Notes: generated from the letters alone by a model not told the origin. A stretch of 64,000 nt of DNA from Amborella trichopoda (GCF_000471905.2 NW_006497672.1:1277024-1341023), one strand, 5' to 3'; shown: positions 34,845-46,910, counted from the first letter of the stretch. A program made the numbers and translations.

Positions 34845-35520
34845 TTATTTTTCGATCCTTAGTGGGGAAGGGTCATGTTTGTTCTTGATGTAGAATGACA
34901 ATGTGGTGATTTTTAGAGGAATATCAACCATCGAAGCAAGGGTTGCAAGGATGATGACGAACCGATTATTTTCCCTAGTTACATGCTGAAAGGTGATTTT
35001 CTTAAAATATGAAATCATCTTTTTCACCTTTTCTTGATAGTGAGCTTTACTTCTTTCACCTTCCAAATCCCTTGAACTTGGTTTATGACGAGCAAGGAAT
35101 CACTAATCACTCGTATTTGCTGGATTTTCATTCCCATGGTATTCTCAGGCCCGGCTATTAAGGATTCGTATTCATCAATGTTATTAGTACATGGGAAATT
35201 CAATCTGATGGAGGTTGGCATTAAAATATTTTCAGGTGAGCATAGTATGAATCCTATACTTGACCCGTATTTGTTCTTTGCATCGTCGAAGTATAGCTTC
35301 CAAATCGAGTCCTCAATTGTGAAGAGGTTCTCATAAGGGAGATATGTGTTAAAGGGAATATTGTATGGCAGTGCGTGTTTAGCTAAGTGGTTAGCAATGG
35401 CATGTCCGTTGACCGATTTTTCAGTGACATACTCAATCTTGAACTCGCTCAATAACATTCTCCACTTTGCGAAACGTCTGTTGAGGACTGGCCTTTCCAA
35501 TAGGTTCTTGAGTGGGTCAA
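34845..35520 (-). pseudogene. Y archaeal-type RNase H remnant
   Basis: Second RNase H domain, a mark of the Tat lineage. The minus frame 35500-35024 reads 'WKLYFDDAKNKYGSSIGFIL', 'DEYESLIAG' and 'VISDSLLVINQV'. The expected 'YFDGA' is changed to 'YFDDA'. The tail after a frame change (35066-34845) has 'FQHVTRENNRF' and 'LATLASMVDIP'. It follows the first RNase H closely and precedes integrase. Confidence 0.8.
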
Positions 35521-35523
35521 TTT

Positions 35524-35908
35524 TTTATATGAGCTTGACTGAATGAGATAAGACATAATGTCTTAGTTTCTGCATGGCCCACACAAGTGTTAAGCAATGT
35601 TTCTCCACATCCGTGTATCTTGTCTCACAGTCGACCATGGTTTTGCTGATATAATATATCGTTTGTTCTTTTCCAAAGTTGTTATATTGTCCTAACATTG
35701 CCCCCATGGTCTTGTCTTTCAAAGAAATGTATAGAAATAGGGGTTTATCTGAACTAGGAGGACTAAGGATGGGAGGTTTTGTGAGGTACTCCTTGATTTG
35801 ATCAAACGCTTCTTGGCATTCATTCTTTTGAACTGGTGGTTTGACTGTTGAAGTGGCTTCCATTCTTTCATTAAGAGTGTCCACCATCAGTTGGACGGGT
35901 TTGAACAC
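35524..35908 (-). pseudogene. Y gypsy-type RNase H remnant fused to gag-region sequence
   Basis: The minus frame begins with 'VFKPVQLMVDTLNER', a gag/protease-region type sequence. At 'NECQEAFDQIKEYL' it switches into the segment just after reverse transcriptase. It continues with 'KPLFLYISLKDKTMGAMLGQ', 'YYISKTMVDCETRYTDVEKH' and 'LTLVWAMQKLRHY', the standard Ty3/gypsy RNase H. Y' still has reverse transcriptase before the same segment, so protease and reverse transcriptase were lost from Y by a deletion joined near 35850. Confidence 0.85.
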
Positions 35909-35999
35909 TTGACCTTTTCGGGTTAAGGAATCAACTTCGCTAGCTTGGAGCTTGATAGGGTCAGCCCTAGTGAGTGTAATGGGAGACCTCGAGATGTTG

Positions 36000-37110
36000 G
36001 CCCCTTATTTAAAAGATGAACCCATTTAATCATCTTTGACCTTGTCAATCTCGAGGGCATCATCTTGGTCATATTGGTCCCACTTAGGAGGATCATCAGC
36101 GTTTGGGGACGAAGAGTTTCCTCTAAGAAGACTCGAAAGATCTTCACAAACATCTTGGAGATGAATATCACAAGCAAGTATGAATTGGCTGGGATCATCT
36201 TCTTCATCTCCATTTTCAATCATGGAATGATAACATCCTCCTTTTTGGGGTGGGGGTTTGTGAAGATACCCAGCTTTTGATTAGGTTCTTCAAGATGTTG
36301 ATTTCTAGGTCCGACAGTGATGTGGCCCCTATTAATCAACCCTTGAATCACTCACTTCAAGTATAAACAGTTTTGGGTATCTATGCCACTTGCACCATCT
36401 GTTCTTGTCCTTAACCTCAAATGGTGGTTCAGATGGTGGTGGGAGTTGAACTATGTTTTTCTTCAAGAGTAACTCCAGCACTTTTTCTAACGAGTCTTTG
36501 AGAGGAGTGAAGTTGTCCTTTCACCTTCGATTGTTATTTTGAGCGTTATCTCTAGGTTGACCCCTTCAATTTTGATTCTCATTATTGTGCTTGGTGCCTG
36601 AACCCTGAGCCGCTTCATTAACAACAATTTCGTTAACCTGACAGGAAGCTTTCCCCTTATCGTTGCTCTTATTTTTATTCTGGGGAGTCGTGATGGGTTT
36701 GTTATCGGGCCTATTGCTGAGGGGTGTCCCTCTCACCCTTTCATGTCGCGCCACCCGCTCGATCATGGAGTCAAAAGAATGGGGGATAAGTCCCTGGCTA
36801 AAGAAGGTCCTGTATTCAGGAGCTGCATTTTCTAAGTCCATGGAGATTTTAGCTGGGTCCGTAAGTGGACATTCAATGACCTGCATCGCTGCCTCGCGGA
36901 TTCGACCAACAAAATCCTCAATTCTCTTGGGTCTTGTTTCGTTGCATTGAGTTCGCCCAGGGAAAGAGATCTTGATGTCAACCCACAGTAGTGAGAGACG
37001 AACTGGTTGAACATTTCATCTGGAGTTATGTGTGGTTGAGTGGTCAATATTCTCCGATGCTAGTTTAAAGCCTCACCGGTCAAAGTTTGTGAAAACAGGG
37101 CCTTCAACTA
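36000..37110 (-). pseudogene. Y gag remnant
   Basis: Minus-strand pieces show 'FVSHYCGLTSRSLSL' and 'ELNATKQ' (near 37000-36940), then 'MQVIECPLTDPAKISMDLEN', 'YRTFFSQGLIPHSFDSMIE' and 'ARHERVRGT' (36886-36566), as in plant gypsy gag. A later stretch (about 36520-36340) has 'WCKWHRYPK', possibly half of a zinc knuckle. An acidic tail with 'NGDEEDDPSQFIL' (36223-36026) follows. Many stops and frame changes interrupt it. Confidence 0.7.
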
Positions 37111-38168
37111 GTTAGGCCTGTCTTGCAAGGATCGAACGGAGAGGAGGTACGCATTGACGTGAATATCTGGGTCATTCTTCCCATTAAGTTTATTTTTAAA
37201 CTCTGGGATNNNNNNNNNNNNNNNNNNNNCATACCCATCCTTACGAGCATATCCTGCATCAATTCTAAAGTTCCTTCTTGTTGAGTATTTGGCATGAGAG
37301 AAGGCCCACTGGTTGGTGGGTTCCCAAGCATAGACTGATGAGTCGAGACTTAGGGTAGATGTTGGTTTGCTTGGGTCTATGATGGATGAGCTGCGGTTAC
37401 TGGGGCTGTTTGACACATTTGTCCTTGAGGGGCGTACTGACCCATAGGTGTTGCCACTAGTTGTAGAAATCACACGGTTTGTTGGACCGAATAGACTAAG
37501 GGAACAGATTGAAGAATCGGCTTACTCGATTGTGCTATGGGTTGACCTATGCTATTAGGTTGGTTTTGGACTGACCCATGAACTGGGGCAAGAACTGTGT
37601 AACCTAAGTCAACTAGAACTTTGAGGAAAGCCTGGATGCCTATCTCACCTAAGGGTTGGTTTAGATTATTGCCTCGGCTACATATAGTGTTCAATACATC
37701 ATGGGCTGTACTTCGGTGGCTCGAGGTTGGATTGGATCTCCTAGACCTAGATGGGTCTCAATTCTGAGACCGCTACATCTCGGGGCTATCTTAGTTCGTG
37801 TTGTGGGTATTGGTGCCAGATGATGCATGAACTTCTTCCCTAGCACGGCTCCTGCTTTGGTTGCCTAAGGTCAGATGGCTCCTACTGTGGCTACATAAGG
37901 TTGCCTGTAGGACAATGCCTGGTCGGACCCCTTGACTGTTCAATGTGTTTCGAGCGGAGCCAACCTTTCGGACCATACAGACCTCGGGCTTAAGAGTGGA
38001 TCCCTGGGACTCGTCTTCTAATTGAAGACCTGGACGATGGATAATGGATTGGCCCGATTTCTGGTTGTAATCCCAAGGGATTGCGGCATAGTGGTCCTTA
38101 GGTTTGGGAAGGTTGAGCATAGAATCAGCCGTGGAGCAGTCATCATAATCGCCTTGAGTAAACGACAT
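37104..38168 (-). pseudogene. Y gag N-terminal / leader open stretches
   Basis: Three minus-strand open stretches (38168-37791, 37694-37470 and 37473-37108), rich in S, T, Q and P, run towards gag. No domain is recognised. The first holds 'GDYDDCSTADSMLN'. They probably encode the low-complexity N-terminal part of Gag. The 20-base gap at 37210-37229 lies inside. Confidence 0.4.
37210..37229. other. Assembly gap (20 N)
   Basis: Short N run, inside the Y gag region. Confidence 0.99.
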
Positions 38169-38169
38169 G

Positions 38170-40508
38170 GTGACTCGCTTTAGCTGGGTTCTAAAATCTA
38201 GACTTAGGTAAAGGCTAGACTCGACGGCTTAGGGTAGACCTAACCCGACTCTAAGGGCAAAAGTTTAGCTGAGACCTAGACTAAGACTAGACTGGGACCT
38301 GGAATTGCTAAACTCAATGGGTTTCGGTTCCGACCACGAACTAAGGTAAGCCTAGTCTAGCTCTAGAGGCAACTCTATGCTTAGACCTATACTAGAACCT
38401 AGACTAAGATCTAGACTAGATGGTGCACGAGTCTCGTCTAGGACCATGGGTGGGTCTAGGTTCGGACAAGGGTGTGGACCCAGACAGGATCAAGATTGAA
38501 CTAGGAACGAGCCTTCGGCTCGAACCAAGAGGGGGCCAAGGTTTGGACCTGGGTGTGAACCTGGTTCGGACTTAGGCTAGGCTGGGTACAATCCTGGACT
38601 TGGATCCAGAGAGTTTTAATGATCAGACAAGGTGTGGACCTTGAATGGATCAAAGATGAGCGAAGAAGAAGCCTTCGGCTCGGAAGAACATGGGACCTAG
38701 GTTCGAACTTGGGTGTGAACCTGGTTCGGACCAAAGCTAAGCCGGGTAAGAGCCTGAACTTGAACCCAGAGTTCAGCTTGGACCAAAGACGGGTCTGGGC
38801 TGAGATCCTAGATTAAATAATCAGAAATAAGGAAGCAAGCACAAGAAAACATTTGACCTAGTAAAGTACTATATATAGGCTTGGCATGAGAGTGGGTTCC
38901 TAACTACTGAAATGCGACTAGGCTGATATAGGTCCTCGCATAGGTCTTGGCCTCCTGTTATAGGATTTTTCCAGGTCTTACTATACGCAGAGTTGGTTTG
39001 TGGCAAAAGATTACAGAGGGGTGCTCACAGTTAAAGTTACGCGAATCCCAACTGCCTTGGCAGTCAATGTTAGGTTCCCCTCACACCGTTAACGTAGCTT
39101 TTGGGGGTTTTCAAAAAATTTGTTTTCGGCTTTTTCAGAATTCTCGATCGGTGTGTGCTAGAGTGTGTAAAGAAGCATGCAAATGAAAATAAAGTCAAGC
39201 ACATAGGCACACAATAAGAAAGAAAAGAACTGAGCGTTTGGTGTTGATTGGGCTTAGCGATGCGCGCTTCGAGGTGAAACTCGCTCGAGGCACAATATAG
39301 ATGGAGGGGTGAGGAACCCCTAAGAATGTATGGTCAAAGACTAGGCACATTTCGTGCAAAGTTTAGCGTGACCCGAGTCGAGAATGACTCGAACAGGACA
39401 CGGTTGAGGGGGGTGCAAGCAACGCTTGATGCATATTTATCACTTTTTTAAAAATAAATTTATATCTATTTTTAACATTGATGAAATATAGTTAGACTAA
39501 GCATGGTGACAAGGAAAAAATGGTTTCATCCAAAATTAGTAAACTAAAATAAAAAAGAAAAAGTCTAAAGCAGGACAAACTTATTTGAAGCAAAATATTT
39601 TTTTTATATTTTTAAAAAATTTATTTTAAGACAAAAATTAGTGAACAATCACAAAAGATGCTCTGGGACAGGCCTGTGGGGTTCTAGAATGTTTCTAAGA
39701 CCTTTGTGATAGGACGGCACGGACCGTGACGCTTGGGCAGCACAGGTCGTGTTGCACCAGTATGTTGGGCGGCATGAGTCGTGTCGCACCTGTAGGTTGG
39801 GCAGCAAGGGTCGTGTGGCCCAAAAACAGTTTTATTTTTTATTTTTATTTTTATCTTATTGATCCTGTTTAAATAGAGCTACTGAAACATACAGAAGCAG
39901 AAAAATCAGATTTTTTGATGAAATAAAATTAAATCAAAGTGAAATAGAAGAACAACAGATAGAGCAGACATGTATCAAGAAAATTAATTTTTTGGTATTT
40001 TTAAAAATTTTATTTTGACCAAAACGTTTTTGAACAGTCACAAGCAATTCCCAAGAGCTAGCCTGCAAAATTTCAAAAAATTATGAATTGGGCAACAAGG
40101 GGAACTAGAGAGTGTGTCGCCCTAGACCTGGGCGGCACGGTTCGTGTCGCCTGGGCGGCAGGGCCTATGTCTCCTGGGCGACAGGGCCTACGTCGCTTGG
40201 GCTGCATGCCTAGTGTAACCCAAAAATTATTTTATTATTATTATTTTTTATATTGTTTTATTGTAGATAATGATAAGATAAGCTTACTTTAAACTTTGTG
40301 AGACAACAAATAAAATGTTTTTGATGAAAATAAATAAAAATAAAGCGACAGGAGATTTAACAAAAAAATACTTTTTTGTATTTTTAAATATTTTATTTTG
40401 ACCTGAAACTTTGGGAACAGTCACAAAATCGGTACCTAGAACATGCCTACAGAGTTTCAAATGATTATGAGATTTTTAAAATATTGATGCTCGGATCACG
40501 CTCGATAC
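38170..40508 (-). other. Y 5' leader
   Basis: About 2.3 kb between PBS and gag without a recognisable gene. The part 38200-38830 is a degenerate repeat of 'aggtttggacctgggtgtgaac' and 'ctagactaagac' phrases. The part 38840-39590 looks unique here. The part 39590-40490 is a tandem repeat of about 380 bp. Confidence 0.6.
39590..40490 (-). repeat. About 380-bp tandem repeat next to the Y PBS
   Basis: Two full units and a partial third. The phrase 'tatttttaaaaattttattttgac' with 'gaacagtcacaa' recurs at about 39605-39655, 39985-40045 and 40370-40425. Each full unit carries GC-rich 'cgcctgggcggcacgg' copies (39715-39805 and 40118-40215). The same GC-rich motif occurs in both LTRs. Confidence 0.8.
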
Positions 40509-40526
40509 GCGCCATGGTGGGTGCCA
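40509..40526 (-). other. Y primer-binding site
   Basis: The minus strand reads TGGCACCCACCATGGCGC, 3 nt after the LTR end. It resembles the 'TGGCGCCCACCGTGGGGC'-type PBS of plant gypsy elements. The tRNA is not assigned. Confidence 0.7.
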
Positions 40527-40529
40527 AAC

Positions 40530-41664
40530 TGTTTATAGCGCTGAATCGAGCGATCTAATGATGTATATCCCTATGATACGCACTTTCAACTGGTAAAAAA
40601 TAAATGAAAAATCCATGGTAGAGAATGTGGGAACAATCAATTTCAGGTCTGCCAAAAAACTAGCAGATCTGCTCTCAGATCTGTGGCGAAGCCAACGTGA
40701 TCCAAAGCATTTCAAAACATAATTTTCAATCAGAATGAATCAAATCCTGATCAAAATAAAATAAATATAATAAAATAAAAAAGGAAATGAAAGAGAAGAA
40801 AATACCGAACCGGGCCAGATGGCCCAGGTTTCATGAGCCTTTGAGGGCTCGCCCATATCCGAACCGGTTCCTTTTTCCCTTGTGGTCCAGATGTCGATCA
40901 GCAAGTCTCTGATAGTAGCAGAGTAGTTGTGCCCTAGAAATGGTTTAGATATAGAGTTGTTGTGCCCTAGGTCAAAGTTCACTCAGGCTTAAGATGAGGG
41001 TTAGGGTTTTCTCAAGGAAGGTCTCTTTACTCTTCTAAAGTGTCTAAAAGTCTTGTCCTTTCTCAACCTTCTCGTTTTTCATCCTTTTATGGTCACCCAA
41101 AGTGAGTTCATCTGAATGAGGGATTTGTTGGGGCAGAGTTATCTCATAATCAACAAATCCCTTAGTCAAACCAATCTTTCATTTTTTTTAAATTCGGATT
41201 TGACCGATGGGGATAACATCACGCGGCCAAACAACCCAAAAGATAACTCTAAAAACACGAAAAATGATAAAAACGCATTTGGGGAAAAATGGGTGTGGGC
41301 GCCACAGGTCGTGTCGCCCGGGCGCCCCATGTCGCCTGGGCAACACGCACTGTGTTGCCCAAACCAAACTTGTCCAATTGAAAATTTTCCTTTCAGGTGT
41401 GTTCCTTAGCTTTTTGTGAAAGTATCAGAAAACATTTGGGTCAAAATGGATTTTTTTACAGTTTTTAATGATTTTTTTTCTGTAAAACAATGTGTTTACT
41501 GAATTCATGTCAAAACAGGCCTCTGCTGGGTTCTAGGCTGGCAAAATGGTTCCAGCTCACAGGGTAAGTTGTGTGACCTATGGATTTTGGGTTTACTAGG
41601 CCAATTTGATAGTAAGGGTCTAAGAAAACAACAAAACTTTCTAGATTTAAAGTGAGTGTCTACA
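40530..41664 (-). repeat. Y 5' LTR (right in window)
   Basis: Partner of 30040-31367. It lacks about 190 bp relative to the other LTR, mainly through small deletions around 41000-41120 and 41400-41500. Its GC-rich 'cgtgtcgcccgggcg' motifs lie at 41300-41360. Confidence 0.9.
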
Positions 41665-41669
41665 GGTCT
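41665..41669 (+). other. GGTCT target-site duplication, right
   Basis: Follows GTGTCTACA, the outer end of the right LTR. Confidence 0.9.
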
Positions 41670-41949
41670 GTTTCACACCAAGTCATTACTCCTTTGCTAT
41701 CTTATCTTTAGGGAGTCAGCTTACCTATTCTCCATGGAGTCTCATCTTTCACCCCTTGGGAGTCATACTCGCACCTTAATCCTCAGTGATGTTTGCTTCC
41801 ATTTGCCATCCCTCGTCGGGCCACTATCTCCTTCTGAACCCTCTGCTTGTGTATATCATTAACCAATTTATCCTCAGGGAGTCAGATTTTCATCCATAGA
41901 CCTATTCCCTATGGAGTCTCACCTACATGGTGACCCAAACCATGTGGGG

Positions 41950-43020
41950 TACTGCATAACCTTAAACTGTACATCCTTGGTCCAGTTGCACAACCTTAAA
42001 CTACATGGTCCTAGTTGCATGACTCTAAATTGTATAACCATGGTCCATGTTGCATGACCTTAAACTGCACAGCCTTGGTCTAGATGACCCTAAACTGCAC
42101 GGTCCTAGTTGCACGATCATAAACTGCACGGTCCTAGTTGCAAGACTAAAAATTGCATAACCATGGTCCAAACTATACGACCTTAAACTGAGCGAAGGTC
42201 TAGTTGTACGACCTTAAACTGCACGATCGTAGTTGAATGACTCTAAACTGCATAACCATAGTCCAAACTATATGACCTTAAACTTTAGTTGAGGTCTAGT
42301 TGTACAACCCTAAACTGCACTGTCCTAGTTGCATGACCCTAAACTACATAACCATGGTCCAAACTATATGACCCTAAACTGCATAACCATGGTCCAAACT
42401 ATATGACCCTAAACTGCATAACCATGGTCCAAACTATATGATCTTAAAGTGTAGCGGACGTCTAGTTGCACTACCTTAAACTGCATGGTCCTAGTTGCAT
42501 GACTCTGAACTGCATAACTATGGTCCAAACTATATGACCTTAAATTGTAGTGGACGTCTAGTTGTACGACCTTAAACTACACAATCCTAGTTGCATGAAT
42601 TTAAACTGCATAACTATGGTAAAAACTATAAGACCTTAAACTGTAGCAAAGGTCTAGTTGCACGACCTTAAACTGCATGGTCCTAGTTGCATGACTCTAA
42701 ACTGCATTACCATGGTTCAAACTATATGACCTTAAAATGTAGTGGAGGTTTAGTTGCATGACCTTAAACTGCATGGTCTTAGTTACATGACTCTAAACAA
42801 CATAACCGTGGTCCAAACTATATGACCTTAAACTATAGCGGAGGTTTAGTTGCATGACCTTAAACTACACGGTCCTAGTTGCATGACTCTAAACTGCATA
42901 ACTATGGTCCAAACTATACGACCTTAAACTGTAGCAGAGGTCTAGTTGCACTACCTTAAACTGAACTGTCCTAGTTGTATGAATCTAAACTGCATAACCA
43001 CGGTCCAGGCTATATGACCC
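41950..43020 (+). repeat. X higher-order minisatellite, copy C
   Basis: About 1.07 kb. Three subunits alternate: 'ccaaactatatgaccttaaa' (32 bp unit), 'ggtctagttgcacgacctta' (33 bp) and 'tcctagttgcatgactctaa' (30 bp). Together they form a block of about 96 bp. 'ccaaactat' (or a variant) recurs near 42526, 42622, 42717, 42812 and 42908, spacing 95-96 bp. Near 42347-42440 the first subunit alone is repeated at a shorter, roughly 38-bp step, a local expansion. Confidence 0.9.
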
Positions 43021-45827
43021 TAAAAACATAGTACACGTCCTGGCCGCCCAGGTCCAAAAGGCATGATCATGAATTCACCTCCACATACACGCACCGCTAT
43101 TACTATCTCCTCAGTGAGTCCATTCATTTTATCATCCTACATCATTCCCCAGTGAGCTTCAGCTGCGCCCACAAAATGGTGAACCATCCCATCACCTATA
43201 CTCATCATAAGCTAGTGGGTCACCACTTTCCACCTTCCTTTCATACATCATCCATTTTACACAAGTAGTCTCGTGCCATCTCCCCAACAACGAGCTGAAC
43301 GACTATCATACTCACACCATCCCCGCTATGGTCCAGCTGTAGGACCTTAAGCTGTATTGCACGTCCTGGCCGCATGACATTAAAAGGCTTCGCACAGGTC
43401 TCGAGGGCATGACCTTAAATACGTCTTCACAAAAAATGATGAAATAACGAGCATGGTGTATACCTTAATAAGGGAACCCCATGAGTAAAAATGACAGATG
43501 GGCATGGTCACGAAACCATGAGTAAAAGAGTTTCATGAATAAAAACTGGAAGTGGTAAAAACCTGAAAGGGCATCATGAGTAAAAAAGGATGAAAAGGGT
43601 GGATACATATCAGGACACAAAAATCTCTGGTGACACATATCAGGACACAAAAATACGAGCTTCAAGGAAATGATTCTGACAGCCTGAGTCCAATAGCCAA
43701 AAACGTCTCGAAGGATAGAAGATTTACCAAGAAAGCAAGACAAGTCTCACAACGAAGAGCATCATTCTCACAAGGTCACCAACATACTTCAAGATGTTGA
43801 AGATGCCCCAAGGAATCTAAGTCAACCATGACTTTGGAGCGGTAATCAGATGGTTGTCGTAGCTGCAAAGCAGTGGGTAAAGGTGGTTGTGCCAAGAGCT
43901 GGTCACCTCGATAAACTGAGGTACCCTACTCGCCAAGGAGTAACTGGTCAGTCATGACTTTGGAGCGGTAATCAGAGGATTGTCGTAGCTGCAAAGCAAT
44001 GGGTAGGGGTGGTTATACATAGAGCTGATCACCTTGATAAACTGAGGTACCCTACTCATCAAGGAATGACTAATGCATAAAGCAAACAATGCCAACACAA
44101 GGCCTTTCATCATATCATTCACGTAATCCTCGATACGTGGCACAATACCAGAGGATATACACAAACCCAGACCAAATGGGAACAATTCCCTACGACATGG
44201 CACTCAATGGCCAAATGGGCCTGATTCTAACTGACGAGGTTCGTACAAAATCCTAAGCTTCAGAATCACAAATAGTCTACACGAGGGTGAGGACTTCGAC
44301 AAGATCCCTAAAGAAAGTCTCTTCTCTCTCTAAATATTCCATAGACGGACCCGTGAACAATGCATCCCTGTGTTTGAGCATCCTAGTTACACCATTGCAT
44401 GAATCTCCTCGGTGTTCACATGATCCTGTGGCTAGGAAGAAAAAATAAAATAGAAGCCGAAGGAAACTTTACGAATGTTGTCCTTCCCGCTTCTCTCGAA
44501 GCGTAAAATTTGGTGGGGCAAGTGATTTGAACATATTTTTCAGCACGTTGGTCTCTGATGCAGAATAAAGAGGAAGCAGATCAATAAAACTTATAAAATA
44601 TTGGAAATTTTGACAATCTCAAAATGGCTCAAGAATTGGTCAAGATCTTCATCAATGCTCCAAAAGGCCATTTTCCATGTTTAATCGTGATCAGACATGT
44701 CTAAGGTAATGAACACAAAGAAACACTTTCAGAAAAATTGGCCTCTTGCACGCTGAAGTACACCCTGTAACTTGAACTATACTTTTTGTAAGTCAAATTG
44801 CTGTGGGACCATCGCCATTAGATTTGACACTGACGAAAATCCCTATGGGTCAAGTTTCAGCTTAATCGGGCACTTCAAGCCAAAGTTATGGGTAAATACT
44901 GAAAACGGGTGGGACGCACACTATTCCCATGTGGACACCTTACACCAAAACACCATTAAAGGTGGTTGTTTTTACAGTCACGGGCAGTGACTTTCAAGGC
45001 CCATATCTCACTCGTTCGAAGTCAGATTACGCTCAAATTTTGTGAGCATGTTGGTCTAATCAAAATGAGTGATTCGATATGTGGTACGGTTCATGACGAT
45101 GCCAAACAGGGAGAAGAACTAGAGGGAAGTTGCTGATACGTGAATAAAACTTGCAAAAAATTCAGCAGCAACATGCCCCACTCCAGCGGCCAAATCATGA
45201 TGCTCACATACCCGATCGGTATGAAACCAATTACATTATATGCGTAAGGTCCGTGTCTATCTCTGGTTGGAATATTACATACAATGAATGGTTGGATTTC
45301 ACACATGGAGACATCAAATGTGTTGTAAATTTCAGCCATCGGATTTAAAGATTCCCGTCAAAAACTCAAGATGACAAAATCTTCATCCGGACACGAAATC
45401 GAGCCGAGCTTGTTGCAACGTGATCATGACGACATGCTCAGTGTGATTCAGTGAAGAAATGGAAGAAAAACATCAATGAATGACCATACTATCGATTCGA
45501 AGTTTTCAAGATTTATCTAAAATTCAAGTCTCATGATCACGGCTAAAAGACATGATTTATGGCTCGAAATTGGTATCAAATCAATCTCCATGCTGAGCCT
45601 TACAATAAAATAATCTTCTTAAAATCAAACGGGCATCAGAACAACCCCGGATTAGTCATCAAGGATCACGCAAGTTCAGGGACTGTTCTGAAATTCCACA
45701 CATTATTAGGAAGGGGCAAAGCAGTCATTTTTCACCCATTTTTAGAATTTCTTTTAATTCAATTAAATTTTAATTAGCTTCAATTCTAGGTAGTTTTTGG
45801 GCATCCACTCATGTTTGGGCTCAATTC

Positions 45828-45891
45828 TATATAAGCATGCAAAGCCAAATTGTAAAGGACTTTGGATCCATTTCTTCAATCAATCAATAAA
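45828..45891 (+). promoter_or_regulatory. TATA box and poly(A) signal of X copy C
   Basis: TATATAA at 45828-45834 and AATAAA at 45886-45891, at the same place as in copies A and E. I infer a short R region between U3 and an unusually long U5. Confidence 0.65.
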
Positions 45892-45929
45892 GACTTCACA
45901 TTTGCTTGAGCTTGTGGGTGTGTCTTAGA

Positions 45930-46340
45930 GAGAGAGGAGAGAGAAGAAAAAAGCTGATACGCTTTAATAAGGAAATTTTCTCTCTCCTCCCCTCTTTCTC
46001 TCTCCCCTTCTCTTTTTCCCTCCTCCTCTCTTTCTCTCTCTCCTCTTGCTCATCTCTATCTCTCTCCTCCCCTCTTTCTCTCTCATCCCCACTTTCTCCC
46101 TCCTCCCACTTTCTTTCTCCTTCCCTCTTTCTTGTTTCTCTCCTCTTTCACATCTCTCTCTTTCTCTGTCCTCTTTCTCGTCTTTATCTCACCCTTTCTC
46201 TCTTCTCTTGCTCATCTCTCTCTCTTTCTCATCTCTATCTCCCTTTCTCTCTTCTCTTTCTCATCTCTATCTCCCTTTCTCTCTTCTCTTTCTCATCTCT
46301 CTCTCTTCTTTTCATCGTTATCTGTCTCCTTACTCTCCTT
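45930..46340 (+). repeat. CT-rich low-complexity tract
   Basis: Almost pure C and T on this strand, made of 'ctctttctc' and 'catctctatctc' phrases. Long Ser/Leu-rich open frames here come from the base composition and are not genes. Confidence 0.9.
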
Positions 46341-46910
46341 CAAAATATAGCCAGCGATGCTAGGACTGACTGTATCCTTTTTTTTCTGTCTCTTCTCTTT
46401 CTAAAACTATCGAGGAAGCCTAACACCAACTGTATCTTCTCTCTCTTCTCTATCTAAAATAGTACGAACTCTATCTTCTCTCTCTTCTCTATCTAAAATA
46501 GTCAGTGAAGCCTAGCATCAACTGCATCTTCACTCTTTTCTCTATCTAAAACAGTCGGTGAAGCCTAACGCTGACTGCATCTTCTCTCTCTTCTCATTTC
46601 GACCCTACTAATGATGCCTAGCACTGACTGTGTCTTCTCTCTTCTCTCTTAAACACAACTGACAAAGCCTAGCATCGACTATGTCCTTCTTCTCTCTTCT
46701 CTTGCCAACCCAGCCGGTGATTCCCAACGTTGACTGTGTGTTCTCTCTCCTCACTTCTTAAGCATAGCCGACGAAGCCTAGCACTGACTGTGTCCATTTC
46801 TCTTTTCTCTTTCCATCCCAGCCAACGATGCTTAGCGCCGACTGTGTCCTTCCTTCTCTTCCTCTTCCAACACAGTTGGCAATGCCTAGCGCAAACTGTG
46901 TCTTTCACTC
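46340..46910 (+). repeat. X subfamily B/C minisatellite, copy C
   Basis: Units of about 55-75 bp, each 'agccgacgaagcctagcactgactgtgtc' (split by substitutions) plus a CT spacer of variable length. This is the counterpart of 11350-12050 on the other strand. The spacer-length variation explains the less regular period. Confidence 0.75.

Larger units (their letters stand above)
30040..41664 (-). mobile_element. Y: full-length Tat-type gypsy retrotransposon
   Basis: An 11.6-kb element with both LTRs, on the minus strand. Outer ends on the plus strand are TGTTTATAGC and GTGTCTACA. It is flanked by GGTCT at 30035-30039 and 41665-41669, a perfect 5-bp duplication. Minus order: LTR, PBS, a long leader with tandem repeats, gag, RNase H, archaeal-type RNase H, integrase, a 2.2-kb non-coding 3' region with a 37-bp array, PPT, LTR. 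Protease and reverse transcriptase are missing and the gag frame runs almost straight into RNase H near 35850. The LTRs differ in length (1328 and 1135 bp) and at many bases, so the insertion is not recent. Confidence 0.9.

Noticed and set aside
41950..43020. CRISPR-like or regulatory repeat array
   Set aside because: The repeats are contiguous diverged tandem units without unique spacers, in a plant retroelement, so this is a minisatellite.
45906..46457. 183-codon Ser/Leu/Phe-rich plus-strand frame
   Set aside because: The sequence is a CT-rich tract in which stop codons are rare on this strand. No domain is seen, and the same tract in other X copies is not conserved as protein.
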